Source of the DNA: Alteromonadaceae bacterium
GTDB lineage: Bacteria; Pseudomonadota; Gammaproteobacteria; Enterobacterales; Alteromonadaceae
DNA: 37,732 bases
Direction of reading: 5' to 3'
Assembly: GCA_016765535.1 (NCBI GenBank)
Contig: JAESPQ010000072.1
Location: 35,519 to 73,250, forward strand
Position numbers and translations under genes: made by a program. This document shows positions 8,911 through 17,921 of this stretch, piece by piece. The notes under the pieces were generated by a model that did no database searches, was not told the origin of the DNA, and saw only the letters and a list, made by a program, of their open reading frames with translations. The stretch's first letter is position 1; each line of letters begins with the position of its first letter.

Positions 8911-9966
8911 TTAACTTGGAAAAATACGATTACTTTGCCATAACTTACCAATAGTATTTTCTAATGTTAACGATACCGCTTTTGATAGTTTTTCTGTTAA
9001 TGATTTATGCATCACATATTTAATAGCCACCACTTTACGGGTTTTATTGGCGTTAACTAAATAATCATCGCTGGTCATAATTTCATCGACCAAGCCTAAC
9101 TCTAGCGCTGTTGTTCCGAACCAATGTTCACCTGTTGCAACTTTTTCTACATCTAAGCTTGGGCGACGTTCACTAACGTAGTTTTTAAATAAAACATGGG
9201 TTTCTTCTAATTCTTCAATAAATTTTTCACGCCCTTTTTCAGTATTTTCACCAAACATAGTCACAGTGCGTTTAAACTCACCTGCGGTAAATTGTTCATA
9301 ATCTACATCATGTTTTTTCAAAAGTTTATGAAAATTAGGTAATTGCGCAATAACCCCAATAGAGCCTAAAATAGCAAAAGGTGCTGATATTATTTTATCG
9401 GCTACGCAGGCCATCATATAACCGCCACTAGCCGCCACTTTATCTACCGAAATGGTTAAAGGAATATTGTTTTGGCGAATTCTGTCGAGTTGCGATGCAG
9501 CTAAGCCATAGCCGTGTACCATGCCGCCGCCACTTTCTAAACGCAAAAAAACTTCATCGTTGTCATTAGCAACCATTAACAAAGCACTAATTTCTTCACG
9601 CAAAGAAGAAACTTCTTTGGCATCAATGCTGCCATTAAAATCTAGCACAAATAATTTTTTATCTTCACTTGTTTGTTCATCGTTTTTTCCATCACTAAGT
9701 GCTTTTTTTTCTGCTTTCGCTTTTTCTTTCGCTAATTTTTTATCTTTTTTCTCTTTTGCTTTTAACTGTTCTTTAGATAATAAACTATGAATAATATCAT
9801 CTTCAACCTCTTCAAAATGTTCTGACAAGTCAGTGATCTCTAATTCACCTTTTTTATGTTTTTGCTTGATTGCTGTTGCTGTAATAGCAACTAAAATAGC
9901 AATAACAGCTAAGACAAAAGTAATAGTTTTAGCTAAAAACAAGCCATATTCATACAAAAATTCCAA
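8911..9966 (-). CDS. sohB: SohB, inner-membrane S49 family serine protease
   Basis: Member of the signal-peptide peptidase A-like S49 family, which uses a Ser-Lys dyad. One N-terminal membrane segment (about residues 12-33) is followed by a Lys/Glu-rich coiled-coil-like stretch (50-105) and the protease domain. The catalytic serine is Ser180 in VAASGGYMMA and the probable general base is Lys232 in GEFKRT. The start is TTG at 9966: MEFLYEYGLFLAK aligns with E. coli MDLLSEYGLFLAK from the first residue, and a GGAG lies 7 nt upstream. The length of 351 aa matches the family. A separate 126-bp gap with a terminator divides it from the lipase gene upstream. Confidence 0.95.
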   Translation of the reverse strand: MEFLYEYGLFLAKTITFVLAVIAILVAITATAIKQKHKKGELEITDLSEHFEEVEDDIIHSLLSKEQLKAKEKKDKKLAKEKAKAEKKALSDGKNDEQTSEDKKLFVLDFNGSIDAKEVSSLREEISALLMVANDNDEVFLRLESGGGMVHGYGLAASQLDRIRQNNIPLTISVDKVAASGGYMMACVADKIISAPFAILGSIGVIAQLPNFHKLLKKHDVDYEQFTAGEFKRTVTMFGENTEKGREKFIEELEETHVLFKNYVSERRPSLDVEKVATGEHWFGTTALELGLVDEIMTSDDYLVNANKTRKVVAIKYVMHKSLTEKLSKAVSLTLENTIGKLWQSNRIFPS

Positions 9967-10044
9967 ACGTTAACTCCAAAAACTTATAAAATGTACCAGA
10001 TAATTTCCACAGATTTTACACTATTCATCAAAATAAAACATAAA

Positions 10045-10066
10045 AAAGCCCTCAACAGAGGGCTTT
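10045..10066 (-). terminator. Terminator for lipase gene
   Basis: AAAGCCCTC / GAGGGCTTT perfect 9-bp stem with 4-nt loop, followed on the minus strand by a T-run. It lies 26 bp past the lipase stop. Confidence 0.85.
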
Positions 10067-10091
10067 AATATGTAAACATTAATTCATTACA

Positions 10092-12557
10092 TTATTGTTT
10101 AACTACTTCACTATCGGTTACGGTAATCAAATGACCACCACTGCTCAAGAAATTAGCCACTTGGCTTTGCATTTCTTGCGTAGTGCGCCCTGTCATTACC
10201 TGATCTGGTGCTACTGCACTAGACGCAGGTGACAATATAGAACTATGCGTACCAAACAAATAGCGCACTGCACCAAAAACAGGGTTTTCAGCATCTTGCG
10301 TTGTCATAGAGACACTAGGTAAACCTAATAAAGCAATCGCAGCTTCAGTACCTGAGATAGGTGATGTTGACACTCTATTTGGAATAACTTGGTCACTTAA
10401 GTTATCACCACCATTACCAACCACTTCAAGTAACAAAGTAGGAGTTTGCGTTGCAGCCAGCATAGCCGCATAATTCACAGGATCACCTGCACCAGTAACT
10501 GTTTGCGCTGCAAAAGTAAATTGAGAAAACAAACTACCTAAACCTGCTTTTTGTGTTGCATCTAAAGCATCATAAAAAGCGCGATAAGTTGCCACTAATT
10601 GTGCTTCTGTAGCAATATTTCCAGGCTCTCCATCAGGACGAGGGAACGTTGCATCTACTAACGCTTTAAACTCTGGTGATTTTGAATATGTTAAACTTGA
10701 TTTAATAACATCACCAAAGGCACCTGATTCTAATAACAAGGTAGCAACCATAACACCCGGATTAGCTTGGGTATTAGCGACTATATGAAACATAGGATCA
10801 ATTGCAGGATCAAGTGAAGTATTGGCCAAAGCAACAAAGTTAATACCTGTAATAGCGCCTAAAGAATGCCCTAAAAAGCTCACTTTACTTTTATCAATTT
10901 TTATTGGGTTACCATTAACATCAACACCACCTAAAAAGTTTAAGCCAAAACGTAGCCCTAAAATATCAGCCGTTGATTGACGTAAATTATCACGTGTAGT
11001 CAATAAACTCGCTAGGTTCATGTAATGAGTAGCTGAAACAGTTGAGGCATTAATATCATCAATACCATCACCATTCAAATCAAAACCACGGCTACCATGT
11101 AAAGGATGATCTATCGCCACTGTTGCTATACCATATAAAGATAAAATCCCCGTTAGCGACAGCATATCTTCTTTCTTAGACGTAATACCATGTTGAAGAA
11201 TAACCACAGGCCAACCATTAGCTGGTTCTGTCATTGCAGGTAAACCCAAACCGGCACGTACTGCATTAGCCACATTTAAATCAGGTGTCGTCATTTGTAC
11301 GGTAATATGACTTGGATCTTTGATCCACGGCATATCGCTCGGCGCACTAGGTTTAGGTACAGGACTAAATTTAGTTAAGTTACGCTCAGTATCTAAAGGC
11401 ATTATAGAGCTTAAATCGCGTAAACCTGGCGCTGGTAAACCCGCTGCTTGTGAAATAGCCATACAAGTACCATCACTAACACTTAATGGATTTGCAGGAA
11501 TAGCCTCTGGATTAACCGCAGCTAAACCAGCTAACATAGCACCAGAGTCACACAAACTGGTCCACCATGAATTAACGGGAGCCATTGGATTAGTAGAGCT
11601 AGGAATACCTAAGAAATACGGTAACGTGATCTCACCTTGCATAAAGTTAGCAGTGGAATATAAAGGAATTAGTTCAGGTGGAATTTTTCCCGTTAGAACA
11701 TCAGCAACCGACATACCTGTATCTTGCACACCAATAGTGGGGTATTTACCTTGTTGTAAATTCCCCACCATCATGCTTTTAATGGTACTTAGTACATCAA
11801 TAGTTGATTGCGTGGTCATGGCCATAGTATAAATAATGGCATCTTTACTTACGCCTTGAGAAGCCGCAGCCGTTTCATAGCTATTGATAACCGCTTGTAA
11901 ACCAAGTTGCGAAGGGCTTCCTAATGGCTGAGAGCTAATATCTTGCTGTACTAATTCATAGGTTGGAGAGCCTGCAACAGCCGTTCCTTTACTGTCTTGA
12001 ATATTATTAGTTAAGGCTAAAATATAAGTAGTTTTAGCTTTTAACGGTTTTAACGGTACAATAGCAATACTATTGCCTACTGCACGCGGCACAAAATCAA
12101 CACCAAACGTTAATTCACCAACAACTTTACAGGCTAAACCACGTGCAACAGCAGCGCATTCTTCATCATTACGGTCGCCCCCCATGATAGTTTCATAAAT
12201 ATGTACTGAAGCAGGATTAAATACACTGTCAGCATTTAAAGAAGTACTGCTAGGAAAATTCAAATTAATAACAAAAGGGTTAACGGTTGACCAACCATCA
12301 AGTGCGCTTAAAGCAAACGTTGGGTCGCTACCACCAGCACCGGGTTCCAATGGCATGTTTAATGTGCCGTCAGTAGTGCCTTGAAATAATAAGTCATTAG
12401 GCACGGAAAGTTTTCCATTTGAAGGGTCAAATACCACTCTAGCTAACGGTGTAACTATTGTATCAGGAGCATTTCGCACATCTGATATATTTTCATTACC
12501 ACAGCCACTTAACCCAAGTGCGCTTGCAATAGCGAGGCTTATAACTAATTTTTTCAT
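10092..12557 (-). CDS. VolA/Pla-1/Cef-family lipoprotein lipase (probable lysophospholipase)
   Basis: An 821-aa lipoprotein. The signal peptide ends in lipobox LSGC (Cys19). The next 400 residues match the bacterial virulence-factor lipase N-terminal domain type, starting with the ARVVFDPSNGKLSVPNDLLF motif. The C-terminal half is an alpha/beta hydrolase with nucleophile elbow GHSLG (Ser565) and an oxyanion-type VVILQHGITS segment. In Vibrio, the related VolA is a surface-exposed lysophospholipase that feeds host or environmental lipids to the cell; here FadD lies only about 1 kb away, though on a separate transcript. A GGGGAGAG ribosome site precedes the ATG. The substrate assignment is by family only. 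Confidence 0.85.
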   Translation of the reverse strand: MKKLVISLAIASALGLSGCGNENISDVRNAPDTIVTPLARVVFDPSNGKLSVPNDLLFQGTTDGTLNMPLEPGAGGSDPTFALSALDGWSTVNPFVINLNFPSSTSLNADSVFNPASVHIYETIMGGDRNDEECAAVARGLACKVVGELTFGVDFVPRAVGNSIAIVPLKPLKAKTTYILALTNNIQDSKGTAVAGSPTYELVQQDISSQPLGSPSQLGLQAVINSYETAAASQGVSKDAIIYTMAMTTQSTIDVLSTIKSMMVGNLQQGKYPTIGVQDTGMSVADVLTGKIPPELIPLYSTANFMQGEITLPYFLGIPSSTNPMAPVNSWWTSLCDSGAMLAGLAAVNPEAIPANPLSVSDGTCMAISQAAGLPAPGLRDLSSIMPLDTERNLTKFSPVPKPSAPSDMPWIKDPSHITVQMTTPDLNVANAVRAGLGLPAMTEPANGWPVVILQHGITSKKEDMLSLTGILSLYGIATVAIDHPLHGSRGFDLNGDGIDDINASTVSATHYMNLASLLTTRDNLRQSTADILGLRFGLNFLGGVDVNGNPIKIDKSKVSFLGHSLGAITGINFVALANTSLDPAIDPMFHIVANTQANPGVMVATLLLESGAFGDVIKSSLTYSKSPEFKALVDATFPRPDGEPGNIATEAQLVATYRAFYDALDATQKAGLGSLFSQFTFAAQTVTGAGDPVNYAAMLAATQTPTLLLEVVGNGGDNLSDQVIPNRVSTSPISGTEAAIALLGLPSVSMTTQDAENPVFGAVRYLFGTHSSILSPASSAVAPDQVMTGRTTQEMQSQVANFLSSGGHLITVTDSEVVKQ

Positions 12558-12936
12558 TTTCTCTCCCCAGTACGTACCAGTTGAACAATTATTCCATAAT
12601 AAAGTTATGGTAATAATTTTTTTAATTTTTATGTCAATTGGTGATTATTTCAATTATTTTTTAGTCTTTTATCTTTTACTTCTATCTTAAAATTATAGCA
12701 AGCGAGTTCATTCTAGAAAGTTATTTATTCGTTTAATTGAACAATAATAAACAGCTTTAAAAAACTCACTAACAAGTTAGACCAGTTAAAGTTACCCCAA
12801 GATCCTAAATAGTGCTAGTGGTTTTTACAATTTAAGCGTTATTTTAACTATTTTTTGTATTTATCATGTAATTTTACTCGTCAGTAAGCATTACAAAGAG
12901 TAAAATCTTAGCAAATCCTATTACTATTTTTCATTT
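12558..12936. other. Divergent intergenic region, lipase / yciK
   Basis: 379 bp, strongly AT-rich, no supportable gene. It must hold the lipase promoter. Near its right end is a nested dyad (12871-12906). Confidence 0.55.
12871..12906. promoter_or_regulatory. Nested inverted repeat before yciK
   Basis: Outer arms ATTTTACTC (12871-12879) and GAGTAAAAT (12898-12906) enclose inner arms GTAA/TTAC (12884-12887, 12891-12894) with nearly the same centre. It ends 30 bp before the yciK ATG, so it could be an operator or an mRNA leader hairpin. Confidence 0.5.
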
Positions 12937-13674
12937 ATGTTCGCATATCAAATAAAAAAAAATTCTCTTAACAATAAAACTATTTTAGTGACTGGCGCAG
13001 GCGCGGGTATTGGTCGTCAAGCGGCATTAAGTTACGCAGAACTAGGCGCAACTGTTATTTTATTAGGAAGAACCGTTAAAAAATTAGAAAGCGTTTATGA
13101 CGAAATTATAGCGCAAGGCGGTTCAGAACCTGCAATTATCCCTCTCGATTTAAACGGCGCGACCAAACAAAATTATAGAGATATGTCAGCTACCATAGCA
13201 CAACAATTTGGTCAGCTTGACGGCGCTTTATTAAATGCTTCAATGCTGGGTGATTTAACCCCTTTTGCACAACTTAAAGAAAATATATGGGATGAAATTG
13301 TACAAGTAAATGTTAAAGCGCAATTTTTAATGGCACAAGCATTACTACCTATAATGCAAAAAGCACCACATGCTTCATTAATTTTCACAACCTCTGGCGT
13401 TGGTAGTCAAGGACGTGCCTTTTGGGGAGCCTACAGCGTTTCTAAGTTTGCGACTGAGGGGTTAATGCAAGTCATTGCTGATGAATATGAAAACTCAAAC
13501 TTACGTACAAACGCTATAAACCCCGGAGCTACCCGCACACAAATGCGCTCTAGTGCTTATCCTGCAGAAGATAAAGACACTTTAGCTAAACCTGAGGATA
13601 TTATGCCGTTATATGTTTACTTAATGAGTGATGATAGTGTAGCGGTTAATGGGGAAGTATTGAAAGCACAATAA
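12937..13674 (+). CDS. yciK: YciK-family short-chain dehydrogenase/reductase
   Basis: Classical SDR oxidoreductase of 245 aa. It has the nucleotide-binding TGAGAGIG motif (19-26), NAS (100-102, usually NAG), catalytic Ser153, Tyr166 and Lys170 (YSVSK), and an NPGATRT motif (about 195). The N-terminus and GQGRAFWGAYSVSKFATEG region align with E. coli YciK from the first residues, supporting the ATG at 12937 although no clear Shine-Dalgarno precedes it. The physiological substrate of YciK is unknown. In E. coli yciK, sohB and topA are also close together, so this closes the conserved block. It lacks the C-terminal tail present in the E. coli protein. Confidence 0.88.
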   Translation: MFAYQIKKNSLNNKTILVTGAGAGIGRQAALSYAELGATVILLGRTVKKLESVYDEIIAQGGSEPAIIPLDLNGATKQNYRDMSATIAQQFGQLDGALLNASMLGDLTPFAQLKENIWDEIVQVNVKAQFLMAQALLPIMQKAPHASLIFTTSGVGSQGRAFWGAYSVSKFATEGLMQVIADEYENSNLRTNAINPGATRTQMRSSAYPAEDKDTLAKPEDIMPLYVYLMSDDSVAVNGEVLKAQ

Positions 13675-13676
13675 AG

Positions 13677-13693
13677 TCTAGGTTCTAGGTTCT
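13677..13693 (+). repeat. Heptamer tandem repeat TCTAGGT
   Basis: TCTAGGT occurs twice in tandem plus a third partial unit, just after the yciK stop. A sister array lies at 30653-30670. Confidence 0.6.
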
Positions 13694-13727
13694 GCATCAA
13701 AATACTACATTATTTCAACGCTAAAAT

Positions 13728-13757
13728 AATAAAGCCGCTAAATTTAGCGGCTTTATT
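13728..13757. terminator. Bidirectional terminator between yciK and fadD
   Basis: A perfect 30-bp palindrome (AATAAAGCCGCTAAA and its complement). Strand-symmetric A/T tails serve both convergent genes. Confidence 0.92.
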
Positions 13758-13785
13758 TTTATTACAATGTAGTTAAATCAGCAAA

Positions 13786-15441
13786 CTACCTTAATTCTCG
13801 TCGTAAAATTTTGCCTACATTAGTCTTTGGTAATTCATCTCTAAACTCAACCAGTTTAGGTACTTTATAGGCAGTTAAATTTTCACGACAATGAGCAATA
13901 ATAGTTTTTTCATCAAGAGTAGTATCTTTTTTCACAATAAATACTTTCACAGTTTCACCACTAATATCATGAGGAACACCTATAGCAGCCGCTTCTAAAA
14001 CACCTTCATGCATCATCAGCACTTCTTCAATTTCATTAGGAAAAACATTAAATCCTGAAACGATGATCATATCTTTTTTGCGATCAACTATTTTAAAAAA
14101 TCCTTTTTCATCCATACAGGCAATATCACCAGTGGCTAACCAACCCTCTTTTAATACGTCATCAGTCGCCTCTGGACGATTATAATAACCGCGCATAACT
14201 TGTGGTCCTTTAACCCACATTTCACCTGATTCACCAATAGCGACTTCTTCACCGTCATCATTCATAATTTTAATATCGGTAGAAGGTGCAGGCAAACCAA
14301 TACTACCATCATATTCTTTTAAATTATAAGGACTTAAAGTTACCAAGGGCGCACATTCTGTTAAACCATACCCTTCAAGCAAACGTGTTTTAGTAATATT
14401 TTGCCAGCGTTCGGCAACAGGACGTTGTACCGCCATACCGCCACCAAGTGAAAGTTTCAGGTGACTAAAATCTAAATCTTTAAAGCCTGGGGTATTTAAT
14501 AGGCCATTAAACAAAGTATTTACCCCCGTTAGGGCAGTAAAGGGATATTTTGCTAATTCTTTAACAAAATTAGGCATATCACGCGGATTAGTGATCAATA
14601 AATTAGAGCCACCTAAGGTAACAAAGGTTAAGCAATTCGCCGTTAAAGCAAAAATATGATAAAGCGGTAATGCAGTTACAATTAATTCTTTACCTTCATC
14701 TAATAATGGTTTTAATGTCGCTTTTGCTTGCTCTAAATTAGCGATCATATTGCGATGCGTTAACATCGCACCTTTTGAAACGCCAGTTGTTCCACCCGTG
14801 TATTGTAAAAAAGCTAAATCTTCACCCTCCACTAAAACAGGTGTAAAAGGTAAGTTACTGCCTTTATTAATCACTTGATTAAAACGAATCGCATCAGGTA
14901 ACTTAAAACTAGGCACCATTTTTTTAACGTACTTAACAACGCAATTAACCACAGTACCTTTAACTAAGCCTAAACGATCGCCAAGCGAGGTTAAAATAAC
15001 ATGTTTAACGGGTGTTTTATCAATAATTGTTTCTAACGTTTTTGCAAAATTTTCAACTACAAGCATTGCTTTAGTATTAGAATCTTTTAATTGATGTTCT
15101 AACTCACGTGCCGTATATAAGGGGTTAACATTAACCACGGTTAAACCGGCTAACAATGCCCCAAAAAGCGCAATAGGATATTGCAAGGTATTAGGCACCA
15201 TAATGGCAAAACTATCACCTTTTTTCAGCCCTAATTCTTGCTGTAAATAGGCGGCAAACGCTTTGGCTTGTTGTTCTAGTTGCTGATAGGTAATTTCAGC
15301 ACCCATATTAATAAAGGCTGTTCTGTCAGCATAGATACTCGCATATTTAAGAAACATATCCCCTATTGAAGCGTATCTATCAGGATCTATTTCAAATGGA
15401 ATATCCGCTGGATAACTCTTTTCTAGCCAAATTTTTGCCAC
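13786..15441 (-). CDS. fadD: Long-chain fatty acid-CoA ligase
   Basis: Activates imported long-chain fatty acids to acyl-CoA with ATP, the entry step to beta-oxidation, at the inner face of the cytoplasmic membrane. The adenylate-forming signature [11 protein letters not shown] is at about residues 214-224. GYGLTEC, the LATGDIA motif and the FACS motif around [19 protein letters not shown] follow, and the C-terminal catalytic-lysine tail reads [14 protein letters not shown]. The start is GTG at 15441 with AGAGGA seven bases upstream; the N-terminus aligns with E. coli FadD. The protein ends about ten residues earlier than the E. coli enzyme. It has its own 310-bp upstream region and shares a terminator with yciK. 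Confidence 0.96.
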   Translation of the reverse strand: MAKIWLEKSYPADIPFEIDPDRYASIGDMFLKYASIYADRTAFINMGAEITYQQLEQQAKAFAAYLQQELGLKKGDSFAIMVPNTLQYPIALFGALLAGLTVVNVNPLYTARELEHQLKDSNTKAMLVVENFAKTLETIIDKTPVKHVILTSLGDRLGLVKGTVVNCVVKYVKKMVPSFKLPDAIRFNQVINKGSNLPFTPVLVEGEDLAFLQYTGGTTGVSKGAMLTHRNMIANLEQAKATLKPLLDEGKELIVTALPLYHIFALTANCLTFVTLGGSNLLITNPRDMPNFVKELAKYPFTALTGVNTLFNGLLNTPGFKDLDFSHLKLSLGGGMAVQRPVAERWQNITKTRLLEGYGLTECAPLVTLSPYNLKEYDGSIGLPAPSTDIKIMNDDGEEVAIGESGEMWVKGPQVMRGYYNRPEATDDVLKEGWLATGDIACMDEKGFFKIVDRKKDMIIVSGFNVFPNEIEEVLMMHEGVLEAAAIGVPHDISGETVKVFIVKKDTTLDEKTIIAHCRENLTAYKVPKLVEFRDELPKTNVGKILRRELR

Positions 15442-15751
15442 AATCGCTTTCCTCTAAATTTTAAACTTATACCAATTTCACAAACTAAGTGATCATTTAA
15501 TGAATAAAATTGATCTTATTGAAAAACATTGACTTACATTATATTTTTAATAGCGCCAATGTTAATTTGTATGTTGTTTTACATTTGATGTTTCTTTATT
15601 GAGCCACAGTTTAGTTAGTTTTCAAAAATTTGAGTGTTCAAATGATAACTTTTCACGCTCTAAAAATTTAAACAACCGTTTTAAGCTTTTACTCGAAAGT
15701 ACAATATCATTCCACAAATTCAAGCAAAATCCTAGTATTTGTTACTAAAAG
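15442..15751. other. fadD upstream region
   Basis: 310 bp between fadD and the hydrolase gene. It holds an ATTTGA-N4-TCAAAT palindrome and, at 15467-15495, a TATACCAATTTCAC...AAGTGATCA stretch that resembles dispersed repeats I associate with Colwellia-type genomes. No gene is seen. Confidence 0.5.
15628..15643. promoter_or_regulatory. Palindrome upstream of fadD (candidate regulator site)
   Basis: ATTTGAGTGTTCAAAT is a perfect 6+4+6 palindrome 187 bp upstream of the fadD GTG. Fatty-acid degradation genes in gammaproteobacteria are controlled by FadR or PsrA; the match to either consensus is not established here. Confidence 0.35.
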
Positions 15752-16648
15752 TCATGAATTATCGTTAATAAAGTAGTTTATCAATGCGGCTGTTGCTTTA
15801 GCTTGTTCCATATGAACATGATGCCCACCCGCTAACATAGTGCTTTTAAAGTGATTAAAGCTTGCATGATAAGACTCAAGTCCCACTTTAACTAAATCCA
15901 TGCCTTTATCACCATAAATTAATTGTACTGGGATATTAATTGCTTGAATTAATTGTTGTGCTTGCGTTGGAGATAAACGTACAGGAGATTTTGTCATCAA
16001 ACGTGGATCTGAGCGCCACACAAAACCATCGTCAACAGCTTGCATCCCGCGCTCAACTAATAACTTTGCATCCCCGTAATGAAGGTCTGATACTTGTAAA
16101 CGTGCTTTAATCGCCGCGTCAATATTAGCGTGCATTTTAGTTTTGTTTAAGACTTTTTGATGCTGGTTTTTTTTAGCTAGAGCTAAACGGCTTAATAGCC
16201 CTTTTCTAAGGTTTATCGAGGTATTTTCAATGCTATCGGTAATAAAACCAAGTGAGTCAATTAAAGTTAATGTTTTTACTTTTTCAGGAAAAGCACTGGC
16301 AAACATTGTAGCCACCATACCGCCCATTGAATGAGCAACAATATTCAGTGCTGGCCATTGATTACTTTCAAATAACTCAAGTAAGTCATAAACATAATCA
16401 ATAAAGTGATAATGCGCGCCCGCACTTCGATGACTAGACAAACCATGACCCGGCCAATCAACAGCAACAACTCCATCTAAATACGGCATTATAGGTAAAA
16501 AACTCGCCGAATTATCAAGCCAACCATGCAAACATAATATAGGCGCAGCATTTGTATTATGCTCAGCTTGAATAATAGAACAATTAGTTAGGCCTTTTAT
16601 AGACAAAGACGACAATTGATATTCAATACTGACACAGTTTTTTTGCAT
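15752..16648 (-). CDS. Alpha/beta hydrolase
   Basis: A 298-aa soluble hydrolase of the alpha/beta fold. The oxyanion segment is LCLHGWLDNSASF, the nucleophile elbow is AHSMGG, a late acidic region contains IYGDKG, and the C-terminal histidine is in the GGHHVHME motif, so the triad looks intact. No signal peptide. I place the start at ATG 16648 (MQKNCVSIEY), 4 bp after the stop of the slp-like gene; an ATG at 16720 would overlap that gene by 68 bp and prepend residues that do not resemble the family. It is therefore probably translationally coupled as the last gene of the yoaA-tsaB-slp run. The substrate is unknown. Confidence 0.85.
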   Translation of the reverse strand: MQKNCVSIEYQLSSLSIKGLTNCSIIQAEHNTNAAPILCLHGWLDNSASFLPIMPYLDGVVAVDWPGHGLSSHRSAGAHYHFIDYVYDLLELFESNQWPALNIVAHSMGGMVATMFASAFPEKVKTLTLIDSLGFITDSIENTSINLRKGLLSRLALAKKNQHQKVLNKTKMHANIDAAIKARLQVSDLHYGDAKLLVERGMQAVDDGFVWRSDPRLMTKSPVRLSPTQAQQLIQAINIPVQLIYGDKGMDLVKVGLESYHASFNHFKSTMLAGGHHVHMEQAKATAALINYFINDNS

Positions 16649-16652
16649 ATAA

Positions 16653-17258
16653 CTATTTTTTCTGCCCAGATTGAGAACTACTTTGTCCACCATTGGAATG
16701 ATTGATAGCAACCGCTCCATAGCCTAAATATCCATGTGAATAAGAAGGGTAATAATTCCAATAATAAGGCGAAGACCAGAAAGGATCATAAAGAAAATTG
16801 TTATTATTATTGGTGTTTTTAGTTTTATCTTTCCATAAATAGACATTTTTGGTCTCTAAAACAGGATAGAGATAATCTTGTTTTCCAATAATACCCTGTT
16901 CTGATTTAGCAATAGTACCAACAACAGTGATTGCCTTACCTTCTTTATACAAAACAGGATCAAGTAACCCTTTATAGTAGATACGAAATCGACCTTCAGT
17001 TTCTGTACCGACTATGGGTCGCATAGTACTTTTTAGTGGAAAGCGTACTATTTCAACCATTGTTCTTTCTTTTTGGTTGTCAACTTTAGCAATAACTCCA
17101 CCCCATCGAGCATTCAATCCAACTTGTACATCAGGTTGTGCACGAACATCAGAAAAAGTAACTAATGTAGAATTATCATCAAGTTGCAATTTGTCAGGAA
17201 TAATCGTACAGCCAGAAATAAATAAGGTGATGAACATATAAAGCATAAAATTTTTCAT
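16653..17258 (-). CDS. Slp/YeaY-family outer-membrane lipoprotein
   Basis: Lipoprotein with signal peptide MKNFMLYMFITLFISGC (lipobox Cys17) followed by the Slp domain: LVTFSDVRAQPDVQVGLNARWGG-type start, then ARWGGVIAKVDNQ and RFRIYYKGLLDP motifs. E. coli YeaY occupies the same place between tsaB and fadD. The C-terminal 50 residues are low complexity: a run of five Asn and then Tyr/Pro/Ser/Gly-rich sequence. The ATG at 17258 overlaps the stop of the M50-like gene as ATGA, a sign of coupling, and a GGCGA element sits upstream. An in-frame TTG at 17318 was rejected because it would bury the signal peptide. Function of the family is poorly known (envelope, stress/starvation). Confidence 0.88.
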   Translation of the reverse strand: MKNFMLYMFITLFISGCTIIPDKLQLDDNSTLVTFSDVRAQPDVQVGLNARWGGVIAKVDNQKERTMVEIVRFPLKSTMRPIVGTETEGRFRIYYKGLLDPVLYKEGKAITVVGTIAKSEQGIIGKQDYLYPVLETKNVYLWKDKTKNTNNNNNFLYDPFWSSPYYWNYYPSYSHGYLGYGAVAINHSNGGQSSSQSGQKK

Positions 17259-17884
17259 GATTTTTTCGCCAAAAAATATAAAGTTGCTAGTCCTAAAGAA
17301 GACCAAATAATAACCCAAACAAATTCAGGTAATAAGGTTAAATTTGCTAAGCTTGCACCATCGCCAATAGCTCGACCATCAAGCAAATAAAACGGGCTAT
17401 ATATGCTATTTAACAATACCACCATACCAAATAATTGCAGTAATAATTGTAATGTTTTTAAATTTTTTGTTTTTAACGATAATAAAAATAAGGCAAGCAA
17501 AACGATACAAATAAAAATAGTAAGTAAATCTCTAGCCCACAAGGCTAATGTTATAAATAATAAGATAATAATGAAGGTTGACAGTATTTGCGCTATACGC
17601 TGATGAGACTTAGCACTAATATAAATCATCGTTCCCCAAACAATAGCTCCCGCGTACCCCGAAAAACTAACAAAAAAACGATTTCCGCCTTGCGTAGTAC
17701 ATAAACCAGCGCCATTGGCGAATAGCTCTATTTTAATAATTCGTCCTCCACTTAATAGTGCGGCAATACCATGACTTATTTCATGGAAGTAGGTTTCTAA
17801 CCAATTAAAAGGGATTGATATAAAAGGGATCTGTCGTAACACCACCGCAGCAAGCAAAAACAGCCAAAACTGGTATTTTTGCAT
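17255..17884 (-). CDS. M50B-like integral membrane zinc metalloprotease
   Basis: A polytopic membrane protein with HEISH (the HExxH zinc motif) just after the first hydrophobic segment and a second LLDGRAIGDG motif near the C-terminus. This pairing is typical of site-2-protease-like M50/M50B proteins. Five to six membrane segments are visible. The ATG at 17884 gives MQKYQFWLFLLAAVV, entering the first segment directly; an in-frame TTG at 17944 would add 20 residues and overlap the upstream gene by 23 bp. Neither start has a strong Shine-Dalgarno. The stop overlaps the slp start (ATGA). The gene is absent from this position in E. coli. A regulated-proteolysis role is inference; catalytic activity is not shown. 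Confidence 0.75.
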   Translation of the reverse strand: MQKYQFWLFLLAAVVLRQIPFISIPFNWLETYFHEISHGIAALLSGGRIIKIELFANGAGLCTTQGGNRFFVSFSGYAGAIVWGTMIYISAKSHQRIAQILSTFIIILLFITLALWARDLLTIFICIVLLALFLLSLKTKNLKTLQLLLQLFGMVVLLNSIYSPFYLLDGRAIGDGASLANLTLLPEFVWVIIWSSLGLATLYFLAKKS

Positions 17885-17921
17885 AAACGAATTAGGTGAT
17901 TTTAATTGAGCGGAATTAACA

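Noticed and set aside
16649-16720. Longer N-terminus for the alpha/beta hydrolase (ATG 16720).
   Set aside because: It would overlap the slp-like gene by 68 bp and add residues read from that gene's Gly/Ser-rich tail in another frame.
17259-17318. TTG 17318 as start of the slp-like gene.
   Set aside because: It would place 20 residues ahead of a clear lipoprotein signal peptide; ATG 17258 has the ATGA overlap and the lipobox at the right distance.
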